Below, piece by piece: positions 15,377-23,826 of a stretch of 39,104 bases of DNA. The notes beneath the pieces are model-generated. The model did not search any database. It was given only the letters and a program-made list of their open reading frames with translations, and was not told where the DNA came from. Origin of the DNA: Arthrobacter sp. ES3-54 (GTDB lineage: Bacteria; Actinomycetota; Actinomycetes; Actinomycetales; Micrococcaceae); NCBI RefSeq assembly GCF_029504395.1, contig NZ_JAQFIF010000024.1:1-39104 (forward strand), written 5' to 3'. Within the stretch, counting starts at the first letter, position 1; each line of letters begins with the position of its first letter. Both the position numbers and the translations under genes were made by a program.

Positions 15377-15569
15377 TGAGGTCATGAGACAGGCCGCCCG
15401 CAAGCGGATCCTTCACCGGGCAGCTCAGTTGAAACGCTGACCGAAGGCTATGGCATCCAGATCATGGGCAGGTACCGTGGCTCCATGAGGGACAGGATGC
15501 TGCCGATCATGTGCGGGACGACAGAGTTCAATGACGCCCTCGACCACGACGAGACGGAAGGCTGGCGCC

Positions 15570-16133
15570 GTGCGGAAACTGATCTACGGCATGAATCTGA
15601 CCCTGGACGGCTACATCGCCGCGGCCGGCGACGACATCGGCTGGAGCGGGCCGAGCGACGAACTGTTCCAGTGGTGGCTCGACCAGGAGCGGGCTAGCAG
15701 CCTGTCGCTGTACGGCCGCAAGCTGTGGGAGACCATGAGCTCCTACTGGCCGACAGGCGACCAGCAGCCCAACGCCACCCCGGCGGAGATCGAGTTCGCG
15801 CGGAACTGGCGGGACACGCCTAAGGTGGTGTTCTCCTCGACGATCGACAAGGTCGACTGGAACACCCGCCTGGTCACCGGCGACGCGATCGCCGAGATCA
15901 CCCGGCTCAAGGCCGGGGACGGCGGCCCGATGAGCGTCGGCGGCGCAACGCTCGCCGGGGCGGCCATGCGGGCCGGGCTGATCGACGAATACGCGCTAGC
16001 CACCCATCCGGTCCTGGTGGGCGGCGGCACGCCGTTCTTCACCTCGCTGGACAGCTGGGTGAACCTGAACCTGGTGGAGACGCGGACGTTTCCCGGCGGC
16101 GTGGTCCTGACCAGGTACGAGGCGAGGCGCTGA
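15570..16133 (+). CDS. dihydrofolate-reductase-fold protein (RibD_C family)
   Basis: 187 residues. Begins RKLIYGMNLTLDGYIAA, the typical RibD C-terminal/DHFR-like opening, with LSLYGRKLWETM (substrate/NADPH region), GGPMSVGGATLAGAAM and HPVLVGGGTPFF later in the chain. NADPH-dependent reductase of unknown substrate. Numerous paralogues occur in actinobacteria. GTG at 15570 is favoured because the conserved opening starts at residue 2 and GGAAGG lies about 8 bases upstream; ATG at 15531 would add 13 residues of no family character. Not clearly linked to the operon on the left. Confidence 0.85.
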   Translation: MRKLIYGMNLTLDGYIAAAGDDIGWSGPSDELFQWWLDQERASSLSLYGRKLWETMSSYWPTGDQQPNATPAEIEFARNWRDTPKVVFSSTIDKVDWNTRLVTGDAIAEITRLKAGDGGPMSVGGATLAGAAMRAGLIDEYALATHPVLVGGGTPFFTSLDSWVNLNLVETRTFPGGVVLTRYEARR

Positions 16134-16179
16134 GCGCGATTCCTCCGCGCGGTCGGGGAAGTCTCCACCGCCAGCGGCC

Positions 16180-16430
16180 CACGTCGACGGGCAGCAGATA
16201 GTCCGGAATGTGCCTGCGCACCGCCCCGGCGACCTCAGCCTTCAACAGAAACCGTGGCGCCACAATATGGCCCACCGACACATCGAAGTCCGCGAACAGC
16301 AAACGCGCCAACTCCCATTGGGACTCGCAGAACACCAGATCCCGCTCCGCAGTGCGGCACCGATGATGGTCCCTTGAACGACACCGAATTGTGCGACCCA
16401 CGCGAGAAAACCGGCCTATCCGCACACTAG
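16180..16430 (-). pseudogene. TnsA-like transposase endonuclease remnant
   Basis: Leftward reading gives DLVFCESQWELARLLFADFD, then VSVGHIVAPRFLLKAEVAG and RRHIPDYLLPVD. This matches the core of TnsA-like heteromeric transposase endonuclease subunits, with catalytic Glu (ESxxE) and Asp (HxPDY). The frame then runs into GRWRWRLPRPRGG, so the third catalytic residue (the Lys of a QVK-type strand) and the whole C-terminal half are missing. The N-terminal part (RSRDHHRCRTAERD) is only loosely alike. No TnsB or TnsC partner is seen. It marks a past Tn7-like or related insertion. Much of the rest of 16134-16611 carries nothing else recognisable. Confidence 0.6.
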
Positions 16431-16611
16431 CTCCGCCTCCGCGAGCAGCACCACAAAGTGATCCCTTCAATGACGTGGTGCCACGCTGAAGCACCGGCAG
16501 GCAGCTCTGCCCGTAAGCCGAACGTGCTGCGGGACGCCTCACGATTCCGAAAGCGGACCCTGCTGCGACACTCCGGCTGAGCAGAAACGAATACCAACAG
16601 CCAAGATGCAG

Positions 16612-17163
16612 TCAAGGCCGCGTTGTCGCGTAGAGCAGCATGTCGCGCCGGGTGTCACCAATCTCCTGGTGGCTGCGGAGCAGGCCCTCCCGCTGGAAAC
16701 CAGACGCCTCGGCAACGCGACTTGAATTGCTGTTCCACGGCTCGATGTACAGCTCGATCCGGTGCAGAGCGGGGATGGTCCAAGCGAAGGCGGTCAGTGC
16801 CTTCAACGCGCTGCTGGCGATCCCGCGGCCCCGGTGCGCGGGGGCAACCGAGTAGCCGACCGTCGCGCGTCCGGCCGACATGTTCTGAAGCCACAGTCCG
16901 ATGGCACCGACGGCGTTGTCCGACTCGGCATCGGCGATGGCGAAGGACAGCCCTTTTCCTTCGTCGAACCGGCCGCGCTGCCGGTGGATCCACTCCAGAG
17001 CCTGCTGTGCCGTGGGGAGTGCGGGAAGGCTGCCAATGAGAGGGATGTAAGGATCGTCCCCCAACTCGAAGGCGAGATGTACGTCGTCGTCGGTGAACTC
17101 GCGCAAAACGACTGAGCCGTAGGTCGGTGGTGTGGTCGGCCAGGACGGTAACTGCTCAGTCAT
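16612..17163 (-). CDS. GNAT acetyltransferase, RimJ/RimL-like
   Basis: 183 residues. Opens with VVLREFTDDDVHLAFELGDD, characteristic of the RimJ/RimL/SpeG side of GNAT. The acetyl-CoA site motif A reads VGYSVAPAHRGRGIASSALKAL (Q/RxxGxG/A in the form RGRGIA), followed by HRIELYIEPWNSNSSRVAEASGF (motif B). It would N-acetylate a protein N-terminus or a small amine. Start ATG at 17163. Downstream on the same strand is only the TnsA remnant, upstream the small PLDc_N-like gene, with no clear operon. Confidence 0.85.
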   Translation of the reverse strand: MTEQLPSWPTTPPTYGSVVLREFTDDDVHLAFELGDDPYIPLIGSLPALPTAQQALEWIHRQRGRFDEGKGLSFAIADAESDNAVGAIGLWLQNMSAGRATVGYSVAPAHRGRGIASSALKALTAFAWTIPALHRIELYIEPWNSNSSRVAEASGFQREGLLRSHQEIGDTRRDMLLYATTRP

Positions 17164-17182
17164 ACGTCGATTATCGCCGTGA

Positions 17183-17533
17183 TCATCGTCCCGTGCTGCT
17201 CAAGATGCACCCGATCATGCCGGACAGAGTGGGCTTTTCCACTCTCAGCCCGCTGGCCGGTGGTCCACCGACGGGTCGAGCTGAATGAACGGAACAACTC
17301 CCGGGTCCCTTGAGCGGGAAAGCCTCGCGTCCCGCCTGCCCGCTATCTCGCTTGATCGCGAAGACGAGAACTGGATGTTCTCTGCGCCCAACCAAGAACC
17401 ACAGAACCGAGCCAAGTACCGGTACCGCAAGAACGATGAGGGCCCAAACGACAGTACCGCCCGTAGTATGAGTCCTATTGCGCGCAATGCTTACGAGCGC
17501 CGCAATGAACAGGATTGCGTTCAGGATCAGCAA
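17183..17533 (-). CDS. small membrane protein with PLDc_N-like segment, start uncertain
   Basis: Leftward frame with two hydrophobic segments, LILNAILFIAALVSIA and TVVWALIVLAVPVLGSVLWFLVGRRE, which is the phospholipase-D-nuclease N-terminal (PLDc_N) pattern: two helices ending W-F-x-x-G-R. Only alternative codons (TTG at 17533) start this frame. A good ATGATG with a GGGGG site lies at 17593-17598, but in another frame. Loss of one CT unit in the CTCTCT next to it would join that start to this frame, so the gene may be frameshifted or use the weak TTG. The tail beyond GRRE (about 60 residues) is not family-like and may be read-through. Confidence 0.5.
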   Translation of the reverse strand: MLILNAILFIAALVSIARNRTHTTGGTVVWALIVLAVPVLGSVLWFLVGRREHPVLVFAIKRDSGQAGREAFPLKGPGSCSVHSARPVGGPPASGLRVEKPTLSGMIGCILSSTGR

Positions 17534-17609
17534 GATCCCATGATGCCCCAGGACGGCACCAGTGGATTTACTTCCGATGTAGAGAGTGCCAGCATCATTT
17601 TTCCCCCAA

Positions 17610-18049
17610 GATAGTGCAAAACTGCCCGGTGAAGGTGCCCTAAACGCTACACTCCAGGTTGTCTCACAACCCTAGGGATACGAGGCGTCTCCCCGATCGA
17701 GCGACTGCTGCGGCGGTAGCTCTATTTTTCGCGGAATGGTGTGGGTTCGTCCGCGGCCGGCGGTTCTCGAGCGGCGAACCCGCTGGGCAGGTGCCCGCGA
17801 TCTCGGAATGTCCCGAGCAACGTTTTATAGACGGTCGCGAGCGCTCAAGAACTAGCCGCGGCGCATCCTCCCTGAAGGCGACACCAAGCGATCACAGAAC
17901 GCCGTCACAGAGCGATCAAATCCACGCCCATGACTTATGGCTCTAGTCGCCTGCCGTCCGCCTGAGGACTATCACAAGGGTCAGGATGGTGCCCGGCCAG
18001 GGGTATCCTCCTACGCCGACCACAAACCAGAACTGCAAGAAGGACCATC
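17610..18049. other. intergenic stretch without recognised gene
   Basis: About 440 bases between the PLDc_N-like gene and the lipoprotein gene. Frames open here are short and lack ribosome sites or family motifs. The right end must hold the lipoprotein promoter; GAAGGA at about 18038 is its ribosome site. Nothing else can be supported. Confidence 0.5.
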
Positions 18050-19261
18050 ATGTCGGTGGCCTCGACCCGAGCACCGTTCCGCCGGCTCACGGCCGCGATC
18101 GTCGCCGTCGTACTTGCGGCGGCGACGGGTGGATGCAGTCCCGGCCCGCAACCGCCGGTGCAGCCGGTGTCGCCCGATTCCGGCTACCGGGCCATGCTGG
18201 AACAGTTCAGCAAGAGATTGCTCGACGACGGCGCCCCGGCCGTCCTCATCCAGATCCGCGTGGGCGGGGACGAGTGGTCCGCGGCCTACGGTGTTCGAAA
18301 CCTGGCCAGCCCTTCACGGACCGAAATAACGGATCCCGTGCACGTGGGCGGCATCACCAAGTCCATGGTGGCGGTCTGCGTGCTCAAACTGGCCGAGGAA
18401 GGCAAGCTGGAGCTCGACGCGCCGGTCAGCACCTACCTGCCGGAGTTCAACAAGGTGATGCACCCGCCGGGACCTGTCACCGTCCGCCAGCTGCTGCAGC
18501 ACCGCTCCGGCATGCCGTCCGTGGACGGGCCGCTGTTCGATCCGGCCACGGTGCGGAAGGCCCTGACCACGAAGGTGAGCCTGGCGGACCTGCTGGCCAT
18601 GGCGGGGCGGATCTCGTGGCAGGCGAAGCTGGCCCAGGGATTTGAGTACTCCAACTCCAACTACATTGCTCTGGCGCTGATCGTCGAGCACCTGAGCGGC
18701 CGGCGGATCGGCGAGGTGATCAGCACCGACATCATCCAGCCGCTAGGCCTGAGCGAAACTTTGATGACCGCGGCCGGGCCTCCGCCGTCGTCGATGGTCC
18801 ACGGCTACATTGCGCTGGGCCGCAACCAACTCGACGTCACCTATCCGGCCGCGCAGATCGACAACGCCGCCGGCGGCATGGTGTCCTCCGTGGCGGACGT
18901 GAACACGTTCTACCGCGCACTGCTGCAGAACCGGCTGCTCAAACCGGACACGATCACGCAAATGGAGAGCCCGCTCTACGCCAGGTACGGACTCGGGGTG
19001 GTCCGCTGGAACGACCTCTGCACGAACGACTTCTACTACGGCCATCCCGGCGACGTGCCCGGCTACGGCACCATCGCCATGACCAGCGCGGACGGAACCC
19101 GGCAGCTCACCATGGCCGTGGCCTACCCTCCGGAACCGCTCCAGCCCGGGGGCACCCGCATCCTGCACCAAATGGAATCCGTCGCGGAGGACACCCTCAA
19201 CGCCACCTGCCAGACCGGGCCGACAGGGCCTCTCAACAACGCGGCAGGAAGTCCGGGGTAA
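18050..19261 (+). CDS. lipoprotein with beta-lactamase/serine-hydrolase fold, catalytic Ser replaced by Gly
   Basis: 403 residues. Lipoprotein signal peptide: basic N-terminus, hydrophobic stretch 14-25 and lipobox ATGGC with C29, so it should be anchored outside the membrane. Then a Pro-rich linker and a class C beta-lactamase/PBP-type domain (PF00144). Motif 1, normally SxxK, reads G101-I-T-K104 (VGGITKSM). Motif 2 is Y200-S-N and motif 3 is H332-P-G. With Gly (GGC; AGC would be one transition away) the acyl-enzyme chemistry should be lost while Lys and Tyr remain. It may be a binding or regulatory protein, or the base could be a sequencing error. ATG at 18050 with GAAGGA 6 bases upstream. 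No partner gene adjacent. Confidence 0.85.
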   Translation: MSVASTRAPFRRLTAAIVAVVLAAATGGCSPGPQPPVQPVSPDSGYRAMLEQFSKRLLDDGAPAVLIQIRVGGDEWSAAYGVRNLASPSRTEITDPVHVGGITKSMVAVCVLKLAEEGKLELDAPVSTYLPEFNKVMHPPGPVTVRQLLQHRSGMPSVDGPLFDPATVRKALTTKVSLADLLAMAGRISWQAKLAQGFEYSNSNYIALALIVEHLSGRRIGEVISTDIIQPLGLSETLMTAAGPPPSSMVHGYIALGRNQLDVTYPAAQIDNAAGGMVSSVADVNTFYRALLQNRLLKPDTITQMESPLYARYGLGVVRWNDLCTNDFYYGHPGDVPGYGTIAMTSADGTRQLTMAVAYPPEPLQPGGTRILHQMESVAEDTLNATCQTGPTGPLNNAAGSPG

Positions 19262-19300
19262 CGCGCGGCCGGCCGCTGCATACACTGCGACAATGGGCAG

Positions 19301-20290
19301 ATGACAGCCATCATCCTCGTCTGGAACCCGGACGAATGGAACGATTGGACCTACCCGGCAGTGCTGGAGGAGGTCGCCGAAACCGGCCGGTTCCTGGCCA
19401 GCTGGGAGGTCGGCACCGCAGATTTCGCCGCCTCTGACGCGGACGTGCTGGGGGACACCGCTACCTCCGGCGCGGTGGGCAGCCTGGCGGACGCCGCCCG
19501 CGGCGCGGACGCACTGGCGGGCGCCGCCGCCTCCGGCGCGGACGCGTGGCTGGTGCTCCAGGGCCGCCATGGGCGCGGCCTCATCGGCCACGGCGTCATC
19601 GTCTCGGAGCGGCCGGCGCCCCGCCTCCAGGCCCCGGACGCCGCGAGCGCCGCGCAGGACAACGCACAGGACGGGTCCCCGCTCTACGTCCGCGTGGCCT
19701 TCGACGGCCTCCTGCCCGCCGGGGACCAGATCCCGCCCGCAGCCCTCCAGGAGACCGTGCCCGGCCTCGACTGGGAAGCGCTGCACGGCCCCGCGCTGGC
19801 CGTCGAACCCTCAGTCGAGCCCCTGCTCCGCGGACTCTGGCTAGAGTTTGGCCCGCCGCCGGCGGCCGACCCCACCCAGCCCGTACCCGGCACCGTCCCC
19901 GCGGCGGCCGTCAGCCGGGTCGAGGTGAACCGGTATGAGCACAGTCCGGACGCGCGCCGGGCCTGCATCGCCCACCACGGGACCAGCTGCGCGGTGTGCG
20001 GGTTCTCCTTTGAAATCGCGTACGGGGACATCGGCAAGGACTTCATTCCGGTCCACCACCTGGTCCCGTTGTCACAGCTGGGCAGCACCTACGAACTTGA
20101 TCCCGTCACGGACCTCGTGCCGCTCTGCGCCAACTGCCACGCCATGGCGCACCTCGGGGTGACCACGCCGCGCACGGTCGCGGAGCTGCGCCGGGCCATG
20201 GCCTCCGCCGGCTACCTGACTGGGCAGGCGCTGACCCAGAAAGAGCTCCAAGCCCAGCAGGACGCCCGACGGATCCTCAACCAGCAGTAG
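19301..20290 (+). CDS. HNH endonuclease with N-terminal EVE/PUA-like domain
   Basis: 329 residues. The C-terminal HNH domain has zinc pairs C230/C233 (CAVCGF) and C276/C279 (CANCH280), catalytic H252-H253 (FIPVHHLVPLS) and a downstream helix. The N-terminal 150 residues (AIILVWNPDEWNDW, ASWEVG, AWLVLQGRHGRGLIGHGVI, YVRVAFDGLLP) look like an EVE or related PUA-fold domain that flips and reads modified bases. EVE-HNH proteins are modification-dependent restriction enzymes, so defence against phage with modified DNA is the inferred role. An insert of about 40 residues rich in Ala, Gly and Asp (about 45-85) interrupts the N-terminal domain. No methylase is adjacent, as expected for this type. Its stop faces the ligase stop across 15 bases. 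Confidence 0.8.
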   Translation: MTAIILVWNPDEWNDWTYPAVLEEVAETGRFLASWEVGTADFAASDADVLGDTATSGAVGSLADAARGADALAGAAASGADAWLVLQGRHGRGLIGHGVIVSERPAPRLQAPDAASAAQDNAQDGSPLYVRVAFDGLLPAGDQIPPAALQETVPGLDWEALHGPALAVEPSVEPLLRGLWLEFGPPPAADPTQPVPGTVPAAAVSRVEVNRYEHSPDARRACIAHHGTSCAVCGFSFEIAYGDIGKDFIPVHHLVPLSQLGSTYELDPVTDLVPLCANCHAMAHLGVTTPRTVAELRRAMASAGYLTGQALTQKELQAQQDARRILNQQ

Positions 20291-20305
20291 ACAGCAGTAA
20301 CGCGC

Positions 20306-21805
20306 TCAGGCAGACCACACCTGCCGGAACTTGCCGCTGCGGTCCGGCCAGGGCGGCTCCCCCGCAAACCGGACCTCGACGCCGTCGGCACCCTGGGCCG
20401 CGAAGAACGCACCCAGGCGCTCCCCCACCGCCGCCTGCACAGCAGCCGCCACGGCGTCCGGCCAGAGCTCGAGCCGCACCGTGAGCGACCGCGGCCCGGT
20501 GCGGATCGCCTGGAACCGGCGCACGCCCGCGGTCTCCTCGATCACTGTGCCCAGCGCCAACGGCAGCACCGTCACCACTTTTAGGTCCAACGCAGACTTG
20601 GGGTCCGGCACTGCCCCGTCGGACACTGCCCCGTCCAACCCTGTGTTTCGGTCTAGCACTGCACCGTCCACCACCGCCCCTGCGGCAGCGAAGCTCAGCA
20701 CGTCGCCGCTGCGGCCTTCCACCCGCAGCGTGGGAAACGGGCTGCCGCAGGCGCACGGGCCGGTATCCAGCTGCACCCGGTCGCCGAGGTTGTAGCGGAT
20801 CAGCGGCTGGACCCGGTTGGCCAGGTTGGTGACCAGCACCGTGTGCGAGAGTTCCCCCGCCGGCACGGGCCGGAACGCGTCGTCCACCGGCTCCACGATG
20901 TTCCAGTCCGCGTTGACATGCAGCAGCCCCTGCCGGCAGCGGCTGGTCAGGGCGAGGGCCTCCGAGGCAAGGTACCGCACGCCGACCCGGCAGCCGAGGG
21001 CTGCCTCGATGTCCGCCCCGGCTTTGGCTGCCAAGCCCTCCCCGGACGCGACCGCCAGGACCGGACGGATGTTGAGCCGTCCCGACTTCTGTTCGGTGGC
21101 CAGTTGCAGCATGGCGCTCGGATAGCCGTAGAGCACGGTCGGCTGGAACTCATTGAGGTCCGTCACGAGGTCCGCGAGCGGCCTGAGCACGGAGAACACG
21201 CGGACCCGGCGGGCGATGCGGGGGCTGCGTCGCCGCGCGGCTTCGGTCAGCACGACGCCGGCAAAGTGGTCCCCGTCCGCGATCAGCGCCGCTGCCCGCA
21301 GCCCCCGGTGGACGAAAGCCCGGGCCTCCGCCGCCGTCATCAGGGTCCGCCGTTCACGGATCGGGCCGAGGAGGTTCGCCACCTGCAGCGACGTCCGGTC
21401 GTGGACCAGGACCGCGGGTTCACCGGTGGACCCCGACGTCGTCATCACGAGGTACTGCCCGCGGTAGAGGCCGCCGATGCGTGAGGCGTCGCCGAGGAGG
21501 TCTTTCGTCAGCCCGGCGAGCGTGAGGTGGGGATCGGTCACCCAGTCATCGAAGTTCTCCATGAGCTCGCGCTTGCCCACCGGTGGCAGCTCCCCCAGAT
21601 TCGCGAGCAGATCGGTGACCGTCTCCGGCACGTCCCGGTACAGCCTGCGGTAGTACGGCGAGGAGGACCGCGCGCACTCAACCAGCGCGGCGAGCCGGTC
21701 CCGTTGCCGGCGGGCGATCGCGTCCGGGCTTGCCCGTCCGGCCCGCCAGATGTCCCACGCGATCCCGGTCTTCCGTGTCGTCCCGAGAGGAGAGCCGCGC
21801 ATCAC
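20306..21805 (-). CDS. PaaK-like adenylate-forming (acyl-CoA ligase-type) enzyme
   Basis: 499 residues. The phosphate-binding loop TTSGSTGEP lies at 122-130, with the YYRRLY opening and IRYNLGDRVQL plus GRSGDVL toward the C-terminus, the layout of phenylacetate-CoA ligase and CapK-type enzymes. Two Cys (CACGSP) before the GRSGD motif fit the zinc-like loop of this group. It should activate a carboxylic acid with ATP; CoA as final acceptor is assumed. An acidic insert with imperfect repeats of DGAV (about 380-410) interrupts the C-terminal subdomain. Start ATG at 21805 (a second Met follows). It stands alone, convergent with the HNH gene. Confidence 0.82.
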   Translation of the reverse strand: MMRGSPLGTTRKTGIAWDIWRAGRASPDAIARRQRDRLAALVECARSSSPYYRRLYRDVPETVTDLLANLGELPPVGKRELMENFDDWVTDPHLTLAGLTKDLLGDASRIGGLYRGQYLVMTTSGSTGEPAVLVHDRTSLQVANLLGPIRERRTLMTAAEARAFVHRGLRAAALIADGDHFAGVVLTEAARRRSPRIARRVRVFSVLRPLADLVTDLNEFQPTVLYGYPSAMLQLATEQKSGRLNIRPVLAVASGEGLAAKAGADIEAALGCRVGVRYLASEALALTSRCRQGLLHVNADWNIVEPVDDAFRPVPAGELSHTVLVTNLANRVQPLIRYNLGDRVQLDTGPCACGSPFPTLRVEGRSGDVLSFAAAGAVVDGAVLDRNTGLDGAVSDGAVPDPKSALDLKVVTVLPLALGTVIEETAGVRRFQAIRTGPRSLTVRLELWPDAVAAAVQAAVGERLGAFFAAQGADGVEVRFAGEPPWPDRSGKFRQVWSA

Positions 21806-22083
21806 ATCACCCTTTCACGGGGCCGGCACTCCAGACGCACCCTCTCCTACGCTGGCACGGCTATGGCCGCTCCCAACAGGGGCTTTAGGCACCGGCGGAA
21901 CCTGCGCGTATGCCCGGACACCGCCGAGTTGCTGGACTAACTGGCAGGCAGCACCACAGACTGTGTACAACAGCTGGCTGGGCGGCGTGAGAATTCGTGC
22001 CACCAGGCCGGCCGGGGACTACCAGCAGCATCGTTTGGGGCTTTGCTTAATACCTTTTTCCACCGCCGTGAAAGGACCTGGTT

Positions 22084-23520
22084 ATGCCGGACTTGTCATT
22101 TTTGTATCCGCTCATTTCGATCATTCTGGGGGCGGTCGCCGTCGTCGGCGTCATCTGGGTGGCGACAAAACTGATGTGGAAGGTGGCGGAACCGAACGAG
22201 GCCCTCATCATCTCCGGGCTGACGCGGGGCACGCTGGAAACCCGGGAGGGGATGGACTTCAAGATCGTCACGGGCAAGGGAGCCCTGGTGCTCCCCGGCC
22301 TGCAGACGGTGCGGCCGCTGTCCCTGACGCTGAATGAGACCGAACTCAAGGTCTCCTGCGTGACCTCCCAGGGCATCCAGGTGATTGTCGACGGCGTGGT
22401 CATCTACAAGATCGGGGATGCCCCGCCGTTTATTGCCAACGCCGCGCGGCGTTTCCTGGGCCAGCAGCCGAAGATGGAAAGCCAGGTGTACAACGTCTTC
22501 GAAGGCCACCTCCGCTCGATCATCGGCAGCATGACGGTCGAGGAAATCATCCGCGAGCGCGACAAGCTGGCCTCCCAGGTCCGCAGCGCCAGCGGCGTCG
22601 AAATGGAGAAGCTGGGCCTGGTGGTCGACTCGCTGCAGATCAAGGACCTCCAGGACCCCACGGGCTACATCCAGAACATCGCCAAGCCGCACATCGCCAT
22701 GGTCAAGATGGAGGCCCGCATCGCGGAGGCCACCCGGAACCGCGAGGCCGCGGAAAAGGAAGCGGAGGCCGAGGCCCTGATTGCCGACGCCCGGAGCGTG
22801 TCCGCGATCCGGCAGTCCGTGGCGCAGGCCAATGCCGAGCGCGCCAAGGCGAACGCGGCCCAGGCCGGGCCGCTAGCGGATGCGACGGCGCGTCAGCAGG
22901 TGGTGGTCCAGGAAACCGAGGTGGCCAAGCTCGAGGCCGACCGGGAGGAACAGAAGCTGCAGACCACCGTCCGCAAGCCAGCGGACGCGAGGGCCTATGC
23001 CAAGCGCACCGATGCCGAGGGCCAAAAGTCCGCGGACATCAGCGCGGCCGAGGCATTGGCACGGCGCACCGAGCTTGAGGCCCAGGCCAACGCCCGGCGG
23101 ACCGAGGTGCAGGCCCAGGCGAATGCGACGGCGGCAGCGGCGGCAGCCGGGGCCACCAAGGTCACCGGCGAGGCCGAGGCCGCCGCCACGAAGGCCCGCG
23201 GCGATGCCGCCGCCTCCGCCATCAAAGCCAAGGCACTGGCCGAGGCGGAAGGCATCAAGGCCCGTGCCGAAGCACTCGGAACCAACCAGGACGCCGTCAT
23301 CTCCCAGCAGCTCGCCGAGAACATGCCGGCGATCGTGGCGGCGGCCGCCGAGCCGTTTGCACACGTCGGCCAGATGACCGTCCTCAACGGCGGCGAAGGA
23401 GTCAACCGGATGATCGGCGGGATTTTGGCACAGGTGGGCGACTACCTCCCGGCGCTGTCCAGCGCGCTCAAGAACAGCCGGGACGCCGCCAAACGGGATA
23501 CCAAGGCTCCCGGGGCGTAG
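22084..23520 (+). CDS. flotillin-like SPFH-domain protein
   Basis: 478 residues. One N-terminal membrane segment (about 6-28), the SPFH/band-7 domain (about 30-215: EPNEALIISG, GKGALVLPGLQTVRPLSL, GLVVDSLQIKDLQD), then a long Ala/Glu/Arg-rich coiled coil (about 215-415) with EA repeats, and a C-terminal tail. Flotillins oligomerise at the membrane and organise lipid/protein microdomains. The coiled coil mediates assembly. ATG at 22084 with AAAGGA about 8 bases upstream. Followed at once by two mini-ORFs and an NfeD-like gene, its usual partner. Confidence 0.9.
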   Translation: MPDLSFLYPLISIILGAVAVVGVIWVATKLMWKVAEPNEALIISGLTRGTLETREGMDFKIVTGKGALVLPGLQTVRPLSLTLNETELKVSCVTSQGIQVIVDGVVIYKIGDAPPFIANAARRFLGQQPKMESQVYNVFEGHLRSIIGSMTVEEIIRERDKLASQVRSASGVEMEKLGLVVDSLQIKDLQDPTGYIQNIAKPHIAMVKMEARIAEATRNREAAEKEAEAEALIADARSVSAIRQSVAQANAERAKANAAQAGPLADATARQQVVVQETEVAKLEADREEQKLQTTVRKPADARAYAKRTDAEGQKSADISAAEALARRTELEAQANARRTEVQAQANATAAAAAAGATKVTGEAEAAATKARGDAAASAIKAKALAEAEGIKARAEALGTNQDAVISQQLAENMPAIVAAAAEPFAHVGQMTVLNGGEGVNRMIGGILAQVGDYLPALSSALKNSRDAAKRDTKAPGA

Positions 23521-23528
23521 TGGCCGCC

Positions 23529-23589
23529 ATGCGCGCGCAAGCACGGGGATTCTGATGCGCAGGGGTTTAGATGTACGGGGATTGTGATG
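23529..23589 (+). other. two overlapping mini-ORFs formed by tandem duplication of the next gene's start
   Basis: After the flotillin stop come ATG at 23529 (MRAQARGF, stop 23553-23555), ATG at 23555 (MRRGLDVRGL, stop 23585-23587) and then the NfeD-like ATG at 23587. Each junction is TGATG. The second mini-ORF's ATG and the real start both have GGGG six bases upstream within a 32-base imperfect repeat (ACGGGGATT then TGATGC). The real protein begins MHKDVDRSL, an evident relative of MRRGLDVRGL. Possible role: translational coupling from flotillin to the partner. Expression is unknown. Confidence 0.55.
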
Positions 23590-23826
23590 CACAAGGATGT
23601 TGATCGGAGCTTGACCGGAAAGATCGGGCGGGTCACGGGTCGGATCGGCCCGGGCACCATCGGCGAGGTCATGCTGCCCGTCCGCGGCGGCACCAGCGCG
23701 TTCCATGCGCACCCGTTCGACAAGAGCAGCGTTTTTGCAGTGGGCGAGCAGGTCTTGGTGATTTATTTTGAACCGCCGCAAACCGTGTTTGTGGACGAAC
23801 TTCCGGACGTCCTCAAGGCCGATTGA
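23587..23826 (+). CDS. NfeD-like small OB-fold partner of flotillin
   Basis: 79 residues: MHKDVDRSLTGKIGRVTGRI, then GPGTIGEVMLPVRGG, FAVGEQVLVIYFEPPQTVFV. The G-x-G-x-V pattern and beta-rich composition fit the soluble OB-fold of NfeD proteins, which travel with flotillin-type SPFH genes and are thought to assist their assembly. There is no membrane segment of its own. ATG at 23587 overlaps the stop of a 10-residue mini-ORF; GTG three bases earlier is an alternative. Probably co-transcribed with flotillin. Confidence 0.75.
   Translation: MHKDVDRSLTGKIGRVTGRIGPGTIGEVMLPVRGGTSAFHAHPFDKSSVFAVGEQVLVIYFEPPQTVFVDELPDVLKAD

Noticed and set aside
17659..17946. 95-codon frame in the gap before the lipoprotein
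   Set aside because: Low-information composition, no ribosome site, no motif.
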